A stretch of 64,000 nt of DNA from Vicia villosa (lineage: Eukaryota; Streptophyta; Magnoliopsida; Fabales; Fabaceae), in the NCBI RefSeq assembly GCF_029867415.1, contig NC_081183.1:194153563-194217562 (forward strand), read 5' to 3'. The position numbers and the translations under genes are program-made. Below are positions 1-14,100 of the stretch, piece after piece (position 1 is the first letter of the stretch; each line of letters opens with the position of its first letter). The notes under the pieces are model-generated. The model searched no databases and was not told where the DNA came from. It saw nothing but the letters and a program-made list of their open reading frames with translations.

Positions 1-1079
1 AAGTTTCTCTCAAGAGCAGTGTCAAAATAATTTATTGCGTCCTATTTTTTATATTGCCGACTCTTTATCATAGAGTGGAAGAAAACCTACAAACTTGGAA
101 ATCATTGAAATGTAAGTTGATAAATTTCTTATAGAAACAAAAAGAGACTGGAGTCAAGAAGTATAACAATAGAAACAATGAAACCTAAATAAAACCTTCC
201 ATGCTAATTAGAAGGACTACTTCGTGCTAATAAATACATTTTATCCAGAAAAGCGAATACACATATTTCAAGCAGGCGATCCAAGAGCGCAAAGATAAAA
301 AAAAGAAAATACACATAGTTGAAACAAGACCAAGCAGGTTGAAACAAGACCAAGCAAAGGACCAAACGTAAAACTACTCCGTCGTGGCGATCAAATGCTA
401 ACAAGTGTTATTGATTTTGTGATATGAAAATAGAAAGTGCTTGAGAAAGCTGAGTTTTGATGTTGCTATTAATACGAAGTCAGTTTAGTTGTCTGGTCTA
501 TTTTTCTCCCAAAACTATAATCTATAAGAAATACAATGTTGTCCTTAATCTTGCTGAACAACGATTGTGGAACTGGATTATAATGGAAAGAGTTGTCAAG
601 CGTTGGTTTTATTACAAAACATGGGGAGTTATCAAGTGCTCTGTTTTCTTGTTGATGTATCATAGTCGAATGGAGACAATCAATTAAAACATTCATAATG
701 CTCAGAAGCGATTTGATGAAATGTCTAAGAAAATTTAATAATTAAGGGAGGTTTATAACCCCCACAACCTACCTAATTTTATATTGACTTTAAGTGACGT
801 GGCGTGACACATGGCATGTCACGTCAGAATCCGTTAAAGTAAATAGACAGCAGGGATGAAAATTGGGGACGGAAAATTTTAGGAGGATCATTCTTTGAAG
901 AAAATTTTTATAGGGACTAAAATTGAATGATGGATTATTTATAGGGACGAAAAATATATTTAACCCTTTAAACAATCATTACCGCACAACCGGTATGTTG
1001 ACTCAATCAAAATTGGAGAATTACCAAATGCTACTTCAAATAATCGGGCCAAAATTTGAGTCTAAACAACAAGAAAAAT
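1..1079. other. AT-rich intergenic DNA, no gene recognised
   Basis: Only short unrelated open frames are present and none resembles a known protein or has a plausible exon structure. The one recognisable part is a dispersed-repeat-like stretch at about 780-965, listed separately. Confidence 0.6.
780..965. repeat. Dispersed legume-type repeat segment, class unresolved
   Basis: The stretch holds GACGTGGCGTGACACATGGC followed by phrases of the type 'aggggatgaaaattggggacg', 'tagggactaaaattgaatga' and 'tagggacgaaaaatatatttaaccc'. Such 'grey-line' phrases recur widely in legume genomes as part of transposon-derived repeats. I could not see terminal repeats or a target duplication, so class and ends remain open. 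Confidence 0.4.
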
Positions 1080-1610
1080 AAAAAATAAAACTATAAAATT
1101 CTATACTAAAATATACGACCGTTGGGGTGCCTCCCAACAAACACTCGTTTTACATCGTTAGCTCGACGCCTTTATTATGCAAGGATAGTAGCTTCCCCTA
1201 TGATACGCCAATGCTCTCGCGTCAACGCAACCTAAAGAAAATGTCATAACCACACACTTGAACAAACGTTACAAAACGATAATATTTACAACAAAACATA
1301 AATAACACATATGCCCATATACTCAAACAATAGAAAAATCACAATTTACAAAGGAATGGTGAAATTGACTAAACACGTTGAAAAGTGAAGATATATAATT
1401 TAAGAGCTAATCTGACTTTAACTTATTTAGTTAGCTCACCAAACAAAGCGAAACAAGTATAAATATACAAATATGAATATGCACAAAATATACGATATGG
1501 ACATATTTACGAAACTTAAAACATGAAACCATTGCAATGCAATTAAACTCAAAACCAATCCCCGGCAACGGCTCCATTTTGCTTGCCGCTTTACTGCTCC
1601 AACACTAACT
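1080..1610 (-). mobile_element. Athila-like Ty3 retrotransposon remnant
   Basis: Two signatures read on the minus strand. At 1559-1576 the sequence TGGAGCCGTTGCCGGGGA resembles the primer-binding-site region (TGGCGCCGTTGCCGGGGA) that follows the LTR in Athila-group elements. At about 1121-1170 the minus strand carries a version of the 'GTTGGGAGGCAACCCAA' block plus a 'GAGCTAACG' phrase usually found downstream of pol in the same group. They lie only about 400 bp apart, so nearly all gag-pol has been deleted. LTR limits are not resolved; sequence up to about 2600 may contain LTR material. Confidence 0.4.
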
Positions 1611-2722
1611 TTTAGCAGTTGTAACACTATGGATTGTTAGTTTTATTAGATTTTTATCATCCAAGTTTTATCGAAGTATTGTGCAAGTTCAGAGCAATTA
1701 GTTTTAATCATAAAATCACCATTGTAAAGTGGTAGCTTTCTCCCTTTGAGGAACTACTGCACCTTAGTGTTCTTAGGATTTCATTTTACGCTTGGATCAA
1801 CAATCTTGTTGGCATATGAAGTATTAATTTAGTTTCCATTTCGTTTGAAGTCTGTTCCAGTTTGTATTTCAGTTTTACTTTCAGGTTCAATAATTTACAA
1901 TTGCTTTAGTTTTTAGTTTTGCTCTGATTATTTTTATAACATTTTTGGTTGTTGTTGTTCCGAGTTCTTTTTATACTTGTCATAGAGTGTTTTAAATCAT
2001 TTAGCATGTTTTTGTTTGTATTAAACGATTATATTTGTATGTTTGTTTCTGAAACCATGTCCGACTAAATATCTAAGAGTCCAGATTTGAGGACCGTTGT
2101 TCCGACAGAACCCGATAAATTATTTTGGCGTTGATCTTAAGATGTTAAACAATTTTGTACTAGAGCAAAAACACTAAGGTACTGGTCAATAGCACGATAG
2201 TGTGAGATCCGTACCATAGTGAAATTTATATTTAATTTCTAAAAACAGCGACAACGCTTTAGTCATTAATTAGATTTTATCGGTTTTCAAAAAGTGTTTC
2301 AAACCCGTAATTGAGTGAGCGACAGCAAAACACTTAGAGTCCCGAAACGTAACACAAGTTGCGTGAGAGTGTGCAGTGTTTTTTACATCCAAAAACAAAC
2401 GCCAAAAATTTATTGAGTCCCTGAGGTTCACTGGAAATCACATTCTTGTCTCACTTATCTGATATCTAGTGTTAATATTTACTTTAAGTTCCCTCTAATT
2501 AGAAAACTTTAGTCTTAGATTTACATAGCATCAATAGAATACAATAGATTGATTATAAGTCCTTGTGGGTTCGATATCTTTAAAACTATAGCAGATTATG
2601 CGCGCTTACGAAATGCCCCCATCACTTCAGTCCTTCATCGAGCCATTCAAAGTGTATCTTAACCGTCACGTACCAAATGGAATTTCCTTTTGCCCATATG
2701 GGGGCCACCGCAAGACGTGTTC

Positions 2723-4383
2723 TATAACACCCTAATTTGCCCCGGCGAATAATAATAAAATCAGAGTAAAAATTTCATTTAAAATATTCATCACAAAATC
2801 AGGATGTCACATTCTTCAAAACATGGGCATTTGCTCACAATTATTAACGGATACATAATACATTTAAGTCGGATGAACCAATCAAGATAACATAGTCTTC
2901 AAAAAAACTTTTATTACGCAGCGGAAAATATTCATAATTCAATTAAAACCAACATAACAACTTAATTCGACAATTGCCAATATCCAAATTTAAGAAGGCT
3001 TCGACCATCATTAAAATCCAACAAAGAAAAACAAATAAGCGTTCATCCCCCTAGTGTTACGTATCAGAGCAACAACGCCGACTTGAACTAACTGAAGGTA
3101 ACAATCCTTTATTCCTGATCACCAGCATGTTACCCACGAAGAGACAACATTCAAACAGAAGGAGTGAGATATCATAATAATATAAGGAAACATATGATAT
3201 TAAGTATATGAAGAGTAAAGTTATACACATTTCACCAACTCCATAAAATTATCATCATCCATCAACACATAAAATACAAGTATTCGACAACAAACTATAT
3301 ATTATCACATCATTGGTTATAAAATGCAGTGAGACCAATACCGACTCAAATGCATGTGTTACCAACAAGGGCATAAGCCCTCAACATAATGCCAATAAAT
3401 AGAGGTAGCAACAAGTCATAAGCCCATAATAACTTACCCATATAGGCCAACAACAGAGCATAATCCCTCAACAATATAATGTATGCGACCCCGACATGCA
3501 ACAACACAGTTATGCAACCACAAAACATAAGCCTTCTACAAACCTCAATATCGGCCATCATATCATTGTCATCATACAGCCACATCATATACTTATAAAC
3601 AACACTCAGTAAACAAGGTTCAAGGTGTGTTTCTCAAACAATCATCCATTCCAATGCATTAACTTAGAAAAATCAAGTATTCGGTTTTCATAAAAATCGA
3701 CTCAAAGATCATTCAAACGATACCATAAAATTATGGAAAATTCACTAAAAATCATGATAAATCATTAGTATACAGGAACCAATTCAGTTTTGAAAAATAT
3801 AAAACTTTTTCTCTCAGGTCTCGCTAATCAAAATAGCGATTATGCAAAAAAAATTGGCTACGGGAAACCTACTGTCCAAGCTACTGTTTCCCCAAAAAAT
3901 CCATCTTAAACAGTCTGGTTTTACCAAATAATCGTATGATAACGTCCCTCTATACATATAACATCAATTGGGATCATAAAAACACAATTCTACGACGTCA
4001 CTTTCGTCACCGAATTTTTTGTCAAAACATAGAATTTTGTGAAAACTGACAACAAGACTAAATTTCATGAGATAGAAATCATACAACACATATAAATCAC
4101 ATAGCAACAAGAAATCATCATCAAACATGCATCAATTTATCAATTCTATGGATATCCTATTCAAAACCTAAGAACATCAACATAGAAATCAAAACCCCAT
4201 TCCCTACTCTTACAATGGATTTCTTGCTCTAGCCTCTTTGTGTCTTTTCTCCTCTTCTACGATAACTTCTCTTTTTCACGTTTTGTCTAACTTCCTCTTC
4301 CCCGATTCTCTTTTCTCTTTTAGTTAACCCCTTACTAACTTCTACGCACTAATGGGCTTAACCAGCAACACCCCCACTATTTC

Positions 4384-4441
<58 letters not shown>

Positions 4442-4601
4442 ACCTCTAATAAAATAGCATAAACACTAATCTCTAGCCACACCCTCACATTTCTACACTT
4501 TTAGACACACACCCCTCCAACAACACAAATCCACGGATAAATCACAATTTCACAAAATAATTCACAATCAAATAATTAAATATTAATAAACGGGCGTTAC
4601 A
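2723..4601 (-). mobile_element. Solo LTR, Ty3-like, minus strand
   Basis: On the minus strand the element starts TGTAACGCCCG and ends with AGGGTGTTATA (terminal CA decayed to TA), giving an LTR of 1,879 bp. No PBS, polypurine tract or coding sequence accompanies it. It sits inside the PMD pseudogene. The flanking pentamers are TGTTC (2718-2722) and CATTC (4602-4606). Both derive from CGTTC by a single CpG transition, and CGTTC restores the PMD reading frame at this point, so they are most likely decayed target-site duplications. Contains the ATT microsatellite at 4384-4439. Confidence 0.7.
4384..4439. repeat. (TTA)n microsatellite
   Basis: Perfect trinucleotide run of about 18 units inside the minus-strand solo LTR. 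Likely polymorphic in length between individuals. Confidence 0.95.
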
Positions 4602-4901
4602 CATTCGTTAGACGTCATTTCCTTATAGTCCAGATGGCTGACATGTGGGTCATCTCTTATGTTTCTTTATTTTCCCGAGCGAGTGATGTGTTGGTTTAAC
4701 TATTTGCATATTATTTGAAGACCCCCTATGAGTCCGCTCCTTCCACCGTTCGTTCACAGATGTTGATGCGATACCGGAGGATTTCAAGAGTCACTTGGTA
4801 CCAAAGGAGTATCGCATGGCGGCAGCTCCTTTTCAGTGTGCTTTTGCTGACGACTACATGGTATGGTTCGATAGAGTGTCACACCCTATCATGACACCAG
4901 A

Positions 4902-6937
4902 TGTAACACCCCAAATTTCATTAATTTATTTAATTGAATTTTATTTCATTTAATTACTTAAGTGATTTAAATTATTTTAGATGAATTATGTGATTTATGT
5001 GATATTTTGTTGGGTTTACGGGAAATTAATGTAGTTTATTTAATTATAATGATAGAATAATAATTAAATAAGTATAAAAGGGAAATAATGATATTGGGGC
5101 AAATATTAGAAATATTGGGAAAATAAGGAAAGGTGGTGAAAGTAAAGATAAGTTAAGGGTAAAGGTGGAATAGTTAAAAATATGAAAATTAGATTAAAAT
5201 TAATAGGAAGGGTTAGTGGGAGTCAAAACTTGTCAGTACGTGAAATTGTGAGACTTAAAGAAAAGAGGAAAAATGAAAATAAGGGCTTGAGGAAGAGGAA
5301 TAACACCATAATCATAACCAAACCTTGATTAGGTGCTAGAAATTCGGGTAGGGGAAACTACTCTAATATAGGTGTTTTTGTATGAAGGGTAGAGAGCAAT
5401 CCTCACCCTCCTCTAGGTTGTGCTTTGTGAGTTTTTTATTATAATTGTGTGAAATTCATGCTTATTTCCATCTTTAATGTATAAATTTGTGTATGGTTAT
5501 ATGTTGAATATTGTACATGATGTGTTGGTATGAAATAGGAATGTTGTTGTTGCCATGGATAGGTTTTGGTTTTATGAACATAATCTTGAATTCACATAAA
5601 TTGATGAAATTCGGTGATAATCAATGCATAAGTGATGTCTAATTGTTGTAAAATATGTATCTACTATTTTATGTACGATTTGGGGGGCTATGGGTCGATA
5701 TTGGAGCTTAGAATGAGCTCTCATGACTGAAATGCAAATTCTGAGTTCTATTACAACGTGGTCGTCACGGGCGTGACGGGTTGACGGTCATCAACGTGTT
5801 GGCGAGGATACTGTCACGGTCTCCAAAGGGTGATAGTTTGCATGACGGGTTGAGTGAAAGTTGTCACCCTTGTGACAAGCCAGTTGCCACATCCGTCAAA
5901 GCTTTTTTTGGGCATTCGGCCTATTTTTCGATATTGTTTTCTTGTGCATTCGTGTTTGGAAGTTGTTTGAGTGTATTTGATGAAATTAATTGAGCCTGAT
6001 GAAATATTGTGACGAGTTAAATAATAACTTAATTAATTGTGTAATTATAAGCGTGAATTATAATTAAGTATATGTGTTGTGAATTTGCGATTATAATCAT
6101 GTGATGTGCATGTAAGTATAAGTGTGGTTGTGATAGTAGAGACTACTGTGAATGCTTTCTTCCATGTTTTTTTATGGTTAGAAGTGGAACCATATCTACT
6201 TTTGTGGCATTATCGTTGTATGTCATGCATCATACACGTCAGTATTGAAATAGGCAAGTCACGAGTTCAAAAGTGGGGACCAGTGATCATTCGGGGTTCA
6301 GAAGTTGGAACTCGGTGTTCGGAAGTGGGGACTTGATTCAAATGAGGAACCATTGTTGAATGAACGAAAATCAATAACAAACTTCTGGTGTCCAATCGGT
6401 ACCACATGCAATGAGTCGAGTTGTGAGACACATTACATCCATAAAGGCTATGTGAAATTGTTTATACTTATCTGCTATTGTGTAAATGAATGTATGTTAT
6501 TGATTGTGTGATTTAATCTACCCTTGCATTCTTTTACAGTGTTAATATATTAAAGTGTATTATCACTTTTTTCTTGTTTGTTTTGTGTGGCTTTGTACAA
6601 TGTTGTATAGATACTCGGGAGGAGTAAGTGCTATTATAAGTTTGAAGATGACTTTGAAGCTCTCTTCATTTATTTATTATTTTTCGCTATTAGATGGATT
6701 TTGCTCTAATATGTAACATTGGAGAACGGGTCGTTTAATTTGTTTTGAATTTTGTTGATTCCATTAAGTATTTCAATTGAAGAGAAATTGAAAGTTCATT
6801 TTAATTATTAGAGAAATTATTTGAGCTATGCTGTGAGTTTTGAATTTATTTGGAAAGTGTGCATGTATGTTTGAGTAACATCTTAAAGTGATGAGATTAT
6901 TTCTTTAAATTAAGAGTCGGGATTTTAGGGTGTTACA
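4902..6937 (+). mobile_element. Solo LTR, Ty3-like, plus strand
   Basis: Begins TGTAACACCCCAAATTTC and ends TTTTAGGGTGTTACA, so the termini form the expected short inverted repeat (TGTAACACCC / GGGTGTTACA). Length 2,036 bp, no internal coding sequence of an element. Similar termini and base composition to the opposite-orientation LTR at 2723-4601 and to the LTR end next to a PBS at 48687 suggest one lineage (chromovirus-type, inferred). The flanking pentamers CCAGA and TCATA match at only three of five positions, so the target duplication is uncertain. Confidence 0.7.
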
Positions 6938-7170
6938 TCATACGCTCATGGATGACAACTTAGGCCAACTAAGTTGAGGCTAGTTATGACCACACCAAAA
7001 ACATGTCAGCGGTTTGTCGACGTATTGTGGAGATGGAATATGAGACATAGAAGCATGACTTTTTGAGGATGGTTGTCTGTTGTTGGCCCTCGTTGAATAC
7101 ATGATTGCCGAGGCACCGAGTGCCTTCCAATACAAACGGAGGAGAAGGCAGAGGTTAGATATACCCAATA

Positions 7171-8189
7171 GGTTTTATTTAGTAGTAGTATTTTATATTT
7201 TCGAAACAACTTATATATGGTTGATACATTTTAATAATTATATGACTTATTTCATAATTGTGTACTATATTTGAATCATTTAATGTGTTTTTCTTCTAAT
7301 TCATAGCCTAAAATGACCTAAAATATTCTTGCATAAAATGGCATAAAATAAAATGTGTAAGAAATTATCAAATTTAGTAAATAAAAACTAAACAAGAGGA
7401 TATTTTAAAAAATGCATATACAGCCAAATAACATCCATAGACGCATGTCCAAACCATATTTAATAAAATTTAAATGGATATAAAAAAGATAAAGATTTTT
7501 GTGATTTTTCGAATTTCCAAAAGTGCAAAACATACCCCTAAAAGTAGAAAGAACATTCCCTTTAAAAAAAATATACTTGAAAACTCTACAACTACTTCAA
7601 CTCCTGAAATACTTTGATTCTAATAAATTGAGGTTATTTTTCAAAAAAAAGTAAAAAAATTCATTAACATTTAAAAACAAAAACATCCAATATATTTTTT
7701 GAAACTAAAACATCCTGCAACATTACACGTCAGTGTGAACTTCCATATATATTTTGAAATCTCGAAGACACTTGAACTTTCATTCAACATTCTTGAGCTC
7801 ACCAAGAATGATCATCTTGAAATCATGACATTTGGTATGTGCAAATAACATATCAAATCCTTCAAACTAATTTTGATCCATTTAAGTTAACTTCTTTCAA
7901 TATTATTGTTACATATGCAGAATAAAATTTCCAAAATTGGGAAAGATATTGCTTGGACAAGTGATGATAATTTTAAAAATGAAAATTGAATTGATAAATA
8001 GTCATCAAATGACAAGTAGTCAAAAACAACTAAATTAACTAAATTAAGGAAACAAAATTGGTAAAGTTGATCTAAATGCTGCTAAAGTCTGGGTAGGAAA
8101 TAAAAATCCCAAGTCCAACAAAAGCATTTACAGTTTGCGACCAAAATGTATGTACATCTACCGCGACAACTTCCTGCATTCATCTTAAC
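7171..8189. other. AT-rich spacer, no gene recognised
   Basis: No coding similarity seen. The right end, about 8000-8189, must contain the 3' UTR and polyadenylation region of the minus-strand GYF gene; I could not fix the poly(A) site. Confidence 0.5.
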
Positions 8190-11100
8190 TTAATCTTCTA
8201 CAGTCTGGATCTCACCCATCATGATCCGGTTACTCACAACATTAAATCCCAAAACTAAAGGGCTAACCTTCTTCCCTTTTTTGCCTTTCTTCTTCCCGCC
8301 TCCTTTGGAGGATCCTTCAGTTTGGTCCACGTCCTGTATATCTGCATTAGTTGAAGCCGTGGGAGCAGCGCCAAGTCCATTAACTTTCTTACCATGCTTA
8401 CTCTGGAAAGCCATGTCCAACACATCTGATGGTAACATCTCCTTGTAATTGAGGAATTTGTCAATGAATTGATGGTCAGGGTCAAATGATCCAAGATTTT
8501 CTTTTAGAAGCGTCTCAGCTTCTGATCTGGATTGCTTCAAGCAAAATTCAAGGAAACTTGTATCTGCCACACTCACCAAAAAGAGTTGACACATTTAATT
8601 GTGCATCAAGAATAACATGCTCTAAACCATAAATATATTAGTTGTGGTGGGTTGCAAATGATAATAATAAACATGCCATCATACTTGAACATGGCAAACA
8701 TATGTATCATATTTTCGAAGATATTTGATTGTTCAATTTTAAAATAAATGTGGCTTAACATACCTTTTGTCCCAATAAGCCTAACACACTCATTCTCACA
8801 CCAATCCTTGAAGCCCATGGCCTCTGAAAATTTACAGAACAAATTATGGATAAGTATTTTAGAGAATCATCAATTGATCCAGTTAAAATTACATGGAACT
8901 AAGAAAGTGGGAGCAATGTGTCTTTTCTTACCAGAATGCTTAGTCATAGCATCTTTTTTCAATTTCAGTACCGATTGAGAAGAGGCGGGGGATGATGATA
9001 GAGGTCGCTCAGTTGGCTTGCCACTTGCTGATTTCTGCCGGGTTAATAATCCTGGAGAATTACCTTTCAATGGTACATTTTTTGATCCCCGGCTTCCCTG
9101 ACTAGCCAGCTGAGGGAAATCGGTCCTGCTCACAAATAAAACATACAAATCAATCAAACTATCTCCATCAAAACAAACAACGATTAGTGATTAGCAATCT
9201 ACACTTAAATTGGAGAGACAGAAGTCATACTGCTTAGTTTCTTGCTTGGATTGTTCAATTGGACCCCAGAACAAGTCATCGTCTCCTTTATATTTAGATT
9301 GGTTGGAAGCATGCGAGTTTACCAGAAGTGGTGAGGCAGTTTTAGATGGAGAGGAAGCTGAGATTGGCCGTGAAGAAGCACTATTCCAATTAGCCTGGGC
9401 AGGCTGAGCTTTCTGAGGCATAGGCACTGGACTTGCAGGCATGGCAAAAGAAGCCTTTTTCTCCTGCTCCTTCAGAATGTCCCTTAAAGAAGTTGGTTTA
9501 GGGACTCTGCCAGAATCAGAAGACCATGCTGGAGAAGGAGATTGGATGGGCTGTTCTCGCTCTCCTTTCCAAACAACAAAGTCTCCCAGAGAGGGTCCTG
9601 CTGGGATTGAAGGCAGTGCTTCTTTTTCTTGCTGTGCAGATCGAGAACTTTTACCTTTTTCAATAGGGCTTGAAGATATGGGTACTTCAGTAGACGCGGC
9701 AGAAACTGGGGCTTTAACTCCAGAACCCTTCTTTGCTGACTTCTTGCGGCTTCTTTTAGTATCTTTTGCCTCGATGAAGTTACTACCATTTATTGACTCT
9801 GATTGCACAGCAATATCATTCAAAGACAATGTGCTATCTGGAACCTCCGCTTCTGTTTCATTAGACTTTTTCAAAACTTCTTCAGCTAATAGATCATGCA
9901 ACTGACTTTTCTTGCTCTTCATATTCTGAGAAGCTTGAGAATTAAAAGGATATTCTGTGTTGTCTCCTGCATGACTTTCACTAGATACCTTAACCAAGTC
10001 TGGATATGATACAACCCCAGCCCAGGGCGTCGCCAAACTCAAGGAATTGACAGAAGCAGCAACATCGGATACAAGTGTTTCTGTCTGTGCCTTTCTCTGT
10101 TCTTCCAGCTGAATTTCTAATAAAGACTTGGCCTTGACACTTGGAGCAGGTTTCCAAGCTCGTCCAGCAGGAACTTCGGCATTGTGAGTAGAAACAGAAC
10201 CAACTGCCACAGAATCGCCTGAATGGATTGTTTCAGTGATGTTTCTAGTAACACTGACATCTTGATGATCTGCTGTCTCTAGTACAGCATTTTCTTCAAT
10301 CTGACTAGCTTTACTTCTTGTTTTTTGCAGATATGTGTCATGTGATCCACCATTGTTTGTTTCCCCCAACTCATTAAAATGTGGTATTTCAATTTCTGAC
10401 TGCTTTGATGGCTGCAAAGTCGTGTTTTTTAGTAATCCCTTTGCTTGGTCAGAAGATTGAGCTTTGTTAGATTTTTGCTTCTTAGATTTCTTCTCGGTAG
10501 CCTTTTTGGGTTCATGTGTTTCAACATGCACAGCATTGGAGCTGTATATTTCAGCCAGACTAGCTGGGGATAACTCAATCCCACTAGATCCTGTCGAAGA
10601 TTTATCAACAGGAGGTGCATCATGCTGTAAATGTCCAGAAGGTATTGCCGGTATGGCAACACCATCAGATCTTAAGGCGCTGTCCGGTACCTGCTTCAAT
10701 GACTTAGCAGTATAGTCAAAAACAGAATCCTGCACAATGTGGGATTCCTCTTTGGAGATGTTCAGGTCATGCACAAGTGAACTCGCAACATAAGGAGCTG
10801 GAGGTTCCTTATTATGATTTTCATTAATTTGCTCAGCAGGAGTAGGTGCCCAGTTATTCTGAGGACTAGTATCCCCGAATACCTGATGAGGCAGACGCAT
10901 GGTAGACCCTTTACTGCCAACTGTATAACTTGCATCTTGGCTGACATTAGGATGCAAATTTATAGATTCAGTACTAAGTTCATTATGCACACTAGGAATT
11001 GGCATCTGGGAGCTCATAGGAAAAGCATCTTGTGGGGTTTGAAGTTGAGAAGGATCAACACGCAAATGTCCCATTGGTAATGAACTTTGCAATTGTCCAT

Positions 11101-14100
11101 AAGATGAATTGCCAAAGAGCTGGCTAGACTGTTGGTCTTGCAACATTTTGGAAAGCAGTTGTTGCTGTTGTTGCCTTAAGAACATCTGCTGCTCCTCCTG
11201 CTTTTGCTGCTGCTTTAGCAACAGGAGTTTATCTAACAGGGGAAGCTGCGGTGCTGAAGCAGCTGCTTGAGAATGTAACTGCAACAAGTATTGCTGTTGC
11301 AACAGATTCATTATTTGTGGATCTTGTGCTAAACCAGAAGAAAGTAGCTTCTCTGCTGTCAAAGAACTAGCTGGGTTATCCCCGCCTATAGCCAGTAAAT
11401 TGCTTAAAGAAAGCTGATTTTGCAGTGTCGGCCTTTGCTGTTGAATTCCAAATGGCATTTGAGAGAAATTCTGATCATGAACTGAGTCAATTTTATTCTG
11501 AAGGAGATCCAATCCACCTTGTATGGGATTATTTGGCCATCCAGGACCATTATTTATGCTTGCAGATGTTCTGTCGGATAACCCTTGGATTATTGACAAT
11601 AACTCAGAGTTTTGAGACTGAAGTTGACGTGAATTGTCACTCACTGAAGACAAGAGCTTTGAATGCAGCGACGCATCTGGGACATCTGATTTTGGAGCAA
11701 GAGATGCTGCATCCTGCCCCGGCCAATATGGATATGAATTGGGTACGGACATCTGGCGTTCAAGCTCCATCCTCTTGGCAAGCAAGTAAATGTTGTTCCC
11801 ATTATCTACTCCTGTTGGGCCCAGATTACCAGAATTATTTCCAGCAAAGCCTTTAAAACCTGAATATATAACATAAATGTTATCAAACCTTGTTTTCTCA
11901 AAACATCATAAATATGTTGCTGTAGAAGAAAAAGAAAAATCATAATCGCATGAAAAAAATTTACAGCTAAATAATCAAAATAAATGGAAATAATTAAATA
12001 TAACAGGTAAGAACCTTCTGATAGTGCAAGGTTGTTAATTGTAGGACCGCTTCTGTTACCAGACATGAGTGACTCCAGATACCTACTTTCAACTCCGGTA
12101 CCAGAACCCTGCCGATGCCTAGAATCACTTTTCAACATATCAACCTCACTCAAACCAGTGATGGTATTACCAAATGTAATAGGATTTTGGCGAGCAGTCA
12201 TATCTGTCAATTCATTAGGTTGTGGTGCAGAAAATCCTGGTGGAGGTCGGGCTTTAGCTCGTAAATGCGGCATGACATCACCAAGAGAAAACCATGGTGA
12301 GTCAACTGCTGAATTTTCCAGACGAACAGGTAAATCAATACCAAAATATCCAGCCTCAAACCATCCAATTATGTCAATTCCTTTAAATGGACCTTGGATT
12401 AGACCCTTGGGATCTTTATACAAAAGGGATAACTCCTCTGGAGCAGTCGGAGGAACTCTTCTGGCTCCAAGTTCACTTTCCAAAACACCAGATAGCTGCC
12501 TCTTAATAGTGGGATCTTCACTACTAGCATGCCACTTACCTACTTCTTTGGACTCGGATACAAAACCCAACTTGCTTTCCCATGGACTTTGAGGATCTTT
12601 TGGCTGGTGTGAATTCACGTCTGATTTTCTTAGTCTAGCATCACTAGATACATCCCTGCTATTGTGCAATAGAGCACTTGTATGTTCACCGGCTGGCGTT
12701 GCTCGCCATGCAGCACCAGGATGAGGAGAACTATTTCCTTCAAAGGATGAATCTCTATTACTGGACAATTCATCAGCCACTTTGTAAGAACCACCATCTT
12801 CACTTCTATCTGTGCATTAAAGATTTTAGAAAAACTCACAGTATATGCAGAACAAGGAAATTATATTTATCAAATGCCAAAAGAATAGCACACAAGCAAG
12901 GCTGAGTTTTATTAGATTCAGACACACAGATGAGATATGAAAGAACCAATATCAACATGATAATGTAGTATGACATGAAGACATGGTGGACACGGGAGAA
13001 AGAAAAAGGTACAGAAATTCATGAACTAAGCTTGTTTGTGGTGAGATGTTGAGAGAGATAACTGAGATGTTGTTTGATCTTTAATGATATAAAAAATACC
13101 CTAATTCCAAGGTTTTATTACCACCAGTTATGCCTTTATTTTTAACCATTTGGAGGGTATATGAAGCTGATGATACCTGAATTTTTTCAAATTAGTTAGG
13201 AAGTTAAAACTGTGCTTATTTTTGAGCAATTCATATGAACAATTTAACAGTCTAATGAATAACGGATTATAGAAGCTATGAAAAAACCACAATGCAAAAA
13301 TGGTGTTGCAGCCTATGGAAGAAACATAATGCATATAGCAGGTGTCGCAGCCTAAGGAAGATGGCACACAATCTGCCAGGTCATAATGCCATGGCACTCC
13401 ATGGCAACAATTCAACAACACTGAAACTTAAAAAGCCAAAATCATAATCTCTGAAACTATCACCTTAGTGGCAAACCAAAACAATTCATTTCAGGCAATG
13501 TTGTCAAATAGCAGCTATAGCCTATAACATACCAGAATTTGAACAAATCCCTATTATTTTGTGATAGGCTACTTAGCAGAAAGTGTTAGCAAATAGACAC
13601 TATATAGCGAGGCAGAATTTAAGCAAACAGCTATTTTCCACAATTGACATCGCTGATTTCAGAAAGCTATTCAGCACCTGAAACTATTTATAAGTAATAT
13701 ATCCCGAGTGTACCTTGAAGAGGAGTGATTCCAGGCTTCATTCGTCTAGTCTGAGTAAAATCTGTTGAGCCCCTTCCTTCTTTGGATACTTGAGGTGCAC
13801 TACTACTAACTATTTCCCCTTTTTCAATACCATTTAAGACAGACTGTTCAAACAGAAAAGCAATATATTAAGCCACAAGAAAAAACAATGGCATCCAGTA
13901 AAATATAAACAAAGAGACTATGTACCAGTTCCTCAGAACTTGGTGTTGTGAGAGCAAGAGGCTCCAATGATTCATCATGTGTAAGACTTGGAACCTGCAC
14001 AAAATCATCAACAAGATTTCTATTTCTACCCATATTAGTCACTCTGTATACATCAAGCAGTTTTGTCCTGTTATATCTGAAAGGTTCTTCATGTTCACTT

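Larger units (their letters stand above)
2620..7170 (+). pseudogene. Plant mobile domain (PMD) transposon gene, decayed and split by two LTRs
   Basis: Three blocks read collinearly as the C-terminal part of a plant mobile domain protein, the family found in MULE-type transposons and related to MAIN/MAIL proteins. Block 1 (about 2637-2722) contains the 'FCPYGGHR' region. Block 2 (4602-4901) continues with 'DVISL', 'SRWLTCGSSLMF', 'YFPERVM' and 'PEDFKSHLVPKEYRMA', then 'DRVSHPIMTP'. Block 3 (6938 to about 7170) holds the tail with 'RRIVEMEYET'-like residues. Stops and frameshifts occur throughout blocks 2 and 3. The blocks are separated by two solo LTRs (2723-4601 and 4902-6937). The N-terminal half is missing. 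It cannot encode an active protein. Confidence 0.65.

Noticed and set aside
4602..4901. Independent host gene fragment
   Set aside because: Reading across neighbouring LTRs shows it is the middle block of a PMD transposon pseudogene.
9441..9905. 154-residue plus-strand open frame
   Set aside because: It lies antisense to the large exon 6 of the EXA1-like gene and has no independent coding signs; a shadow frame.
12032..12592. 186-residue plus-strand open frame
   Set aside because: Antisense to the GYF-domain exon; no domain and no splice context.
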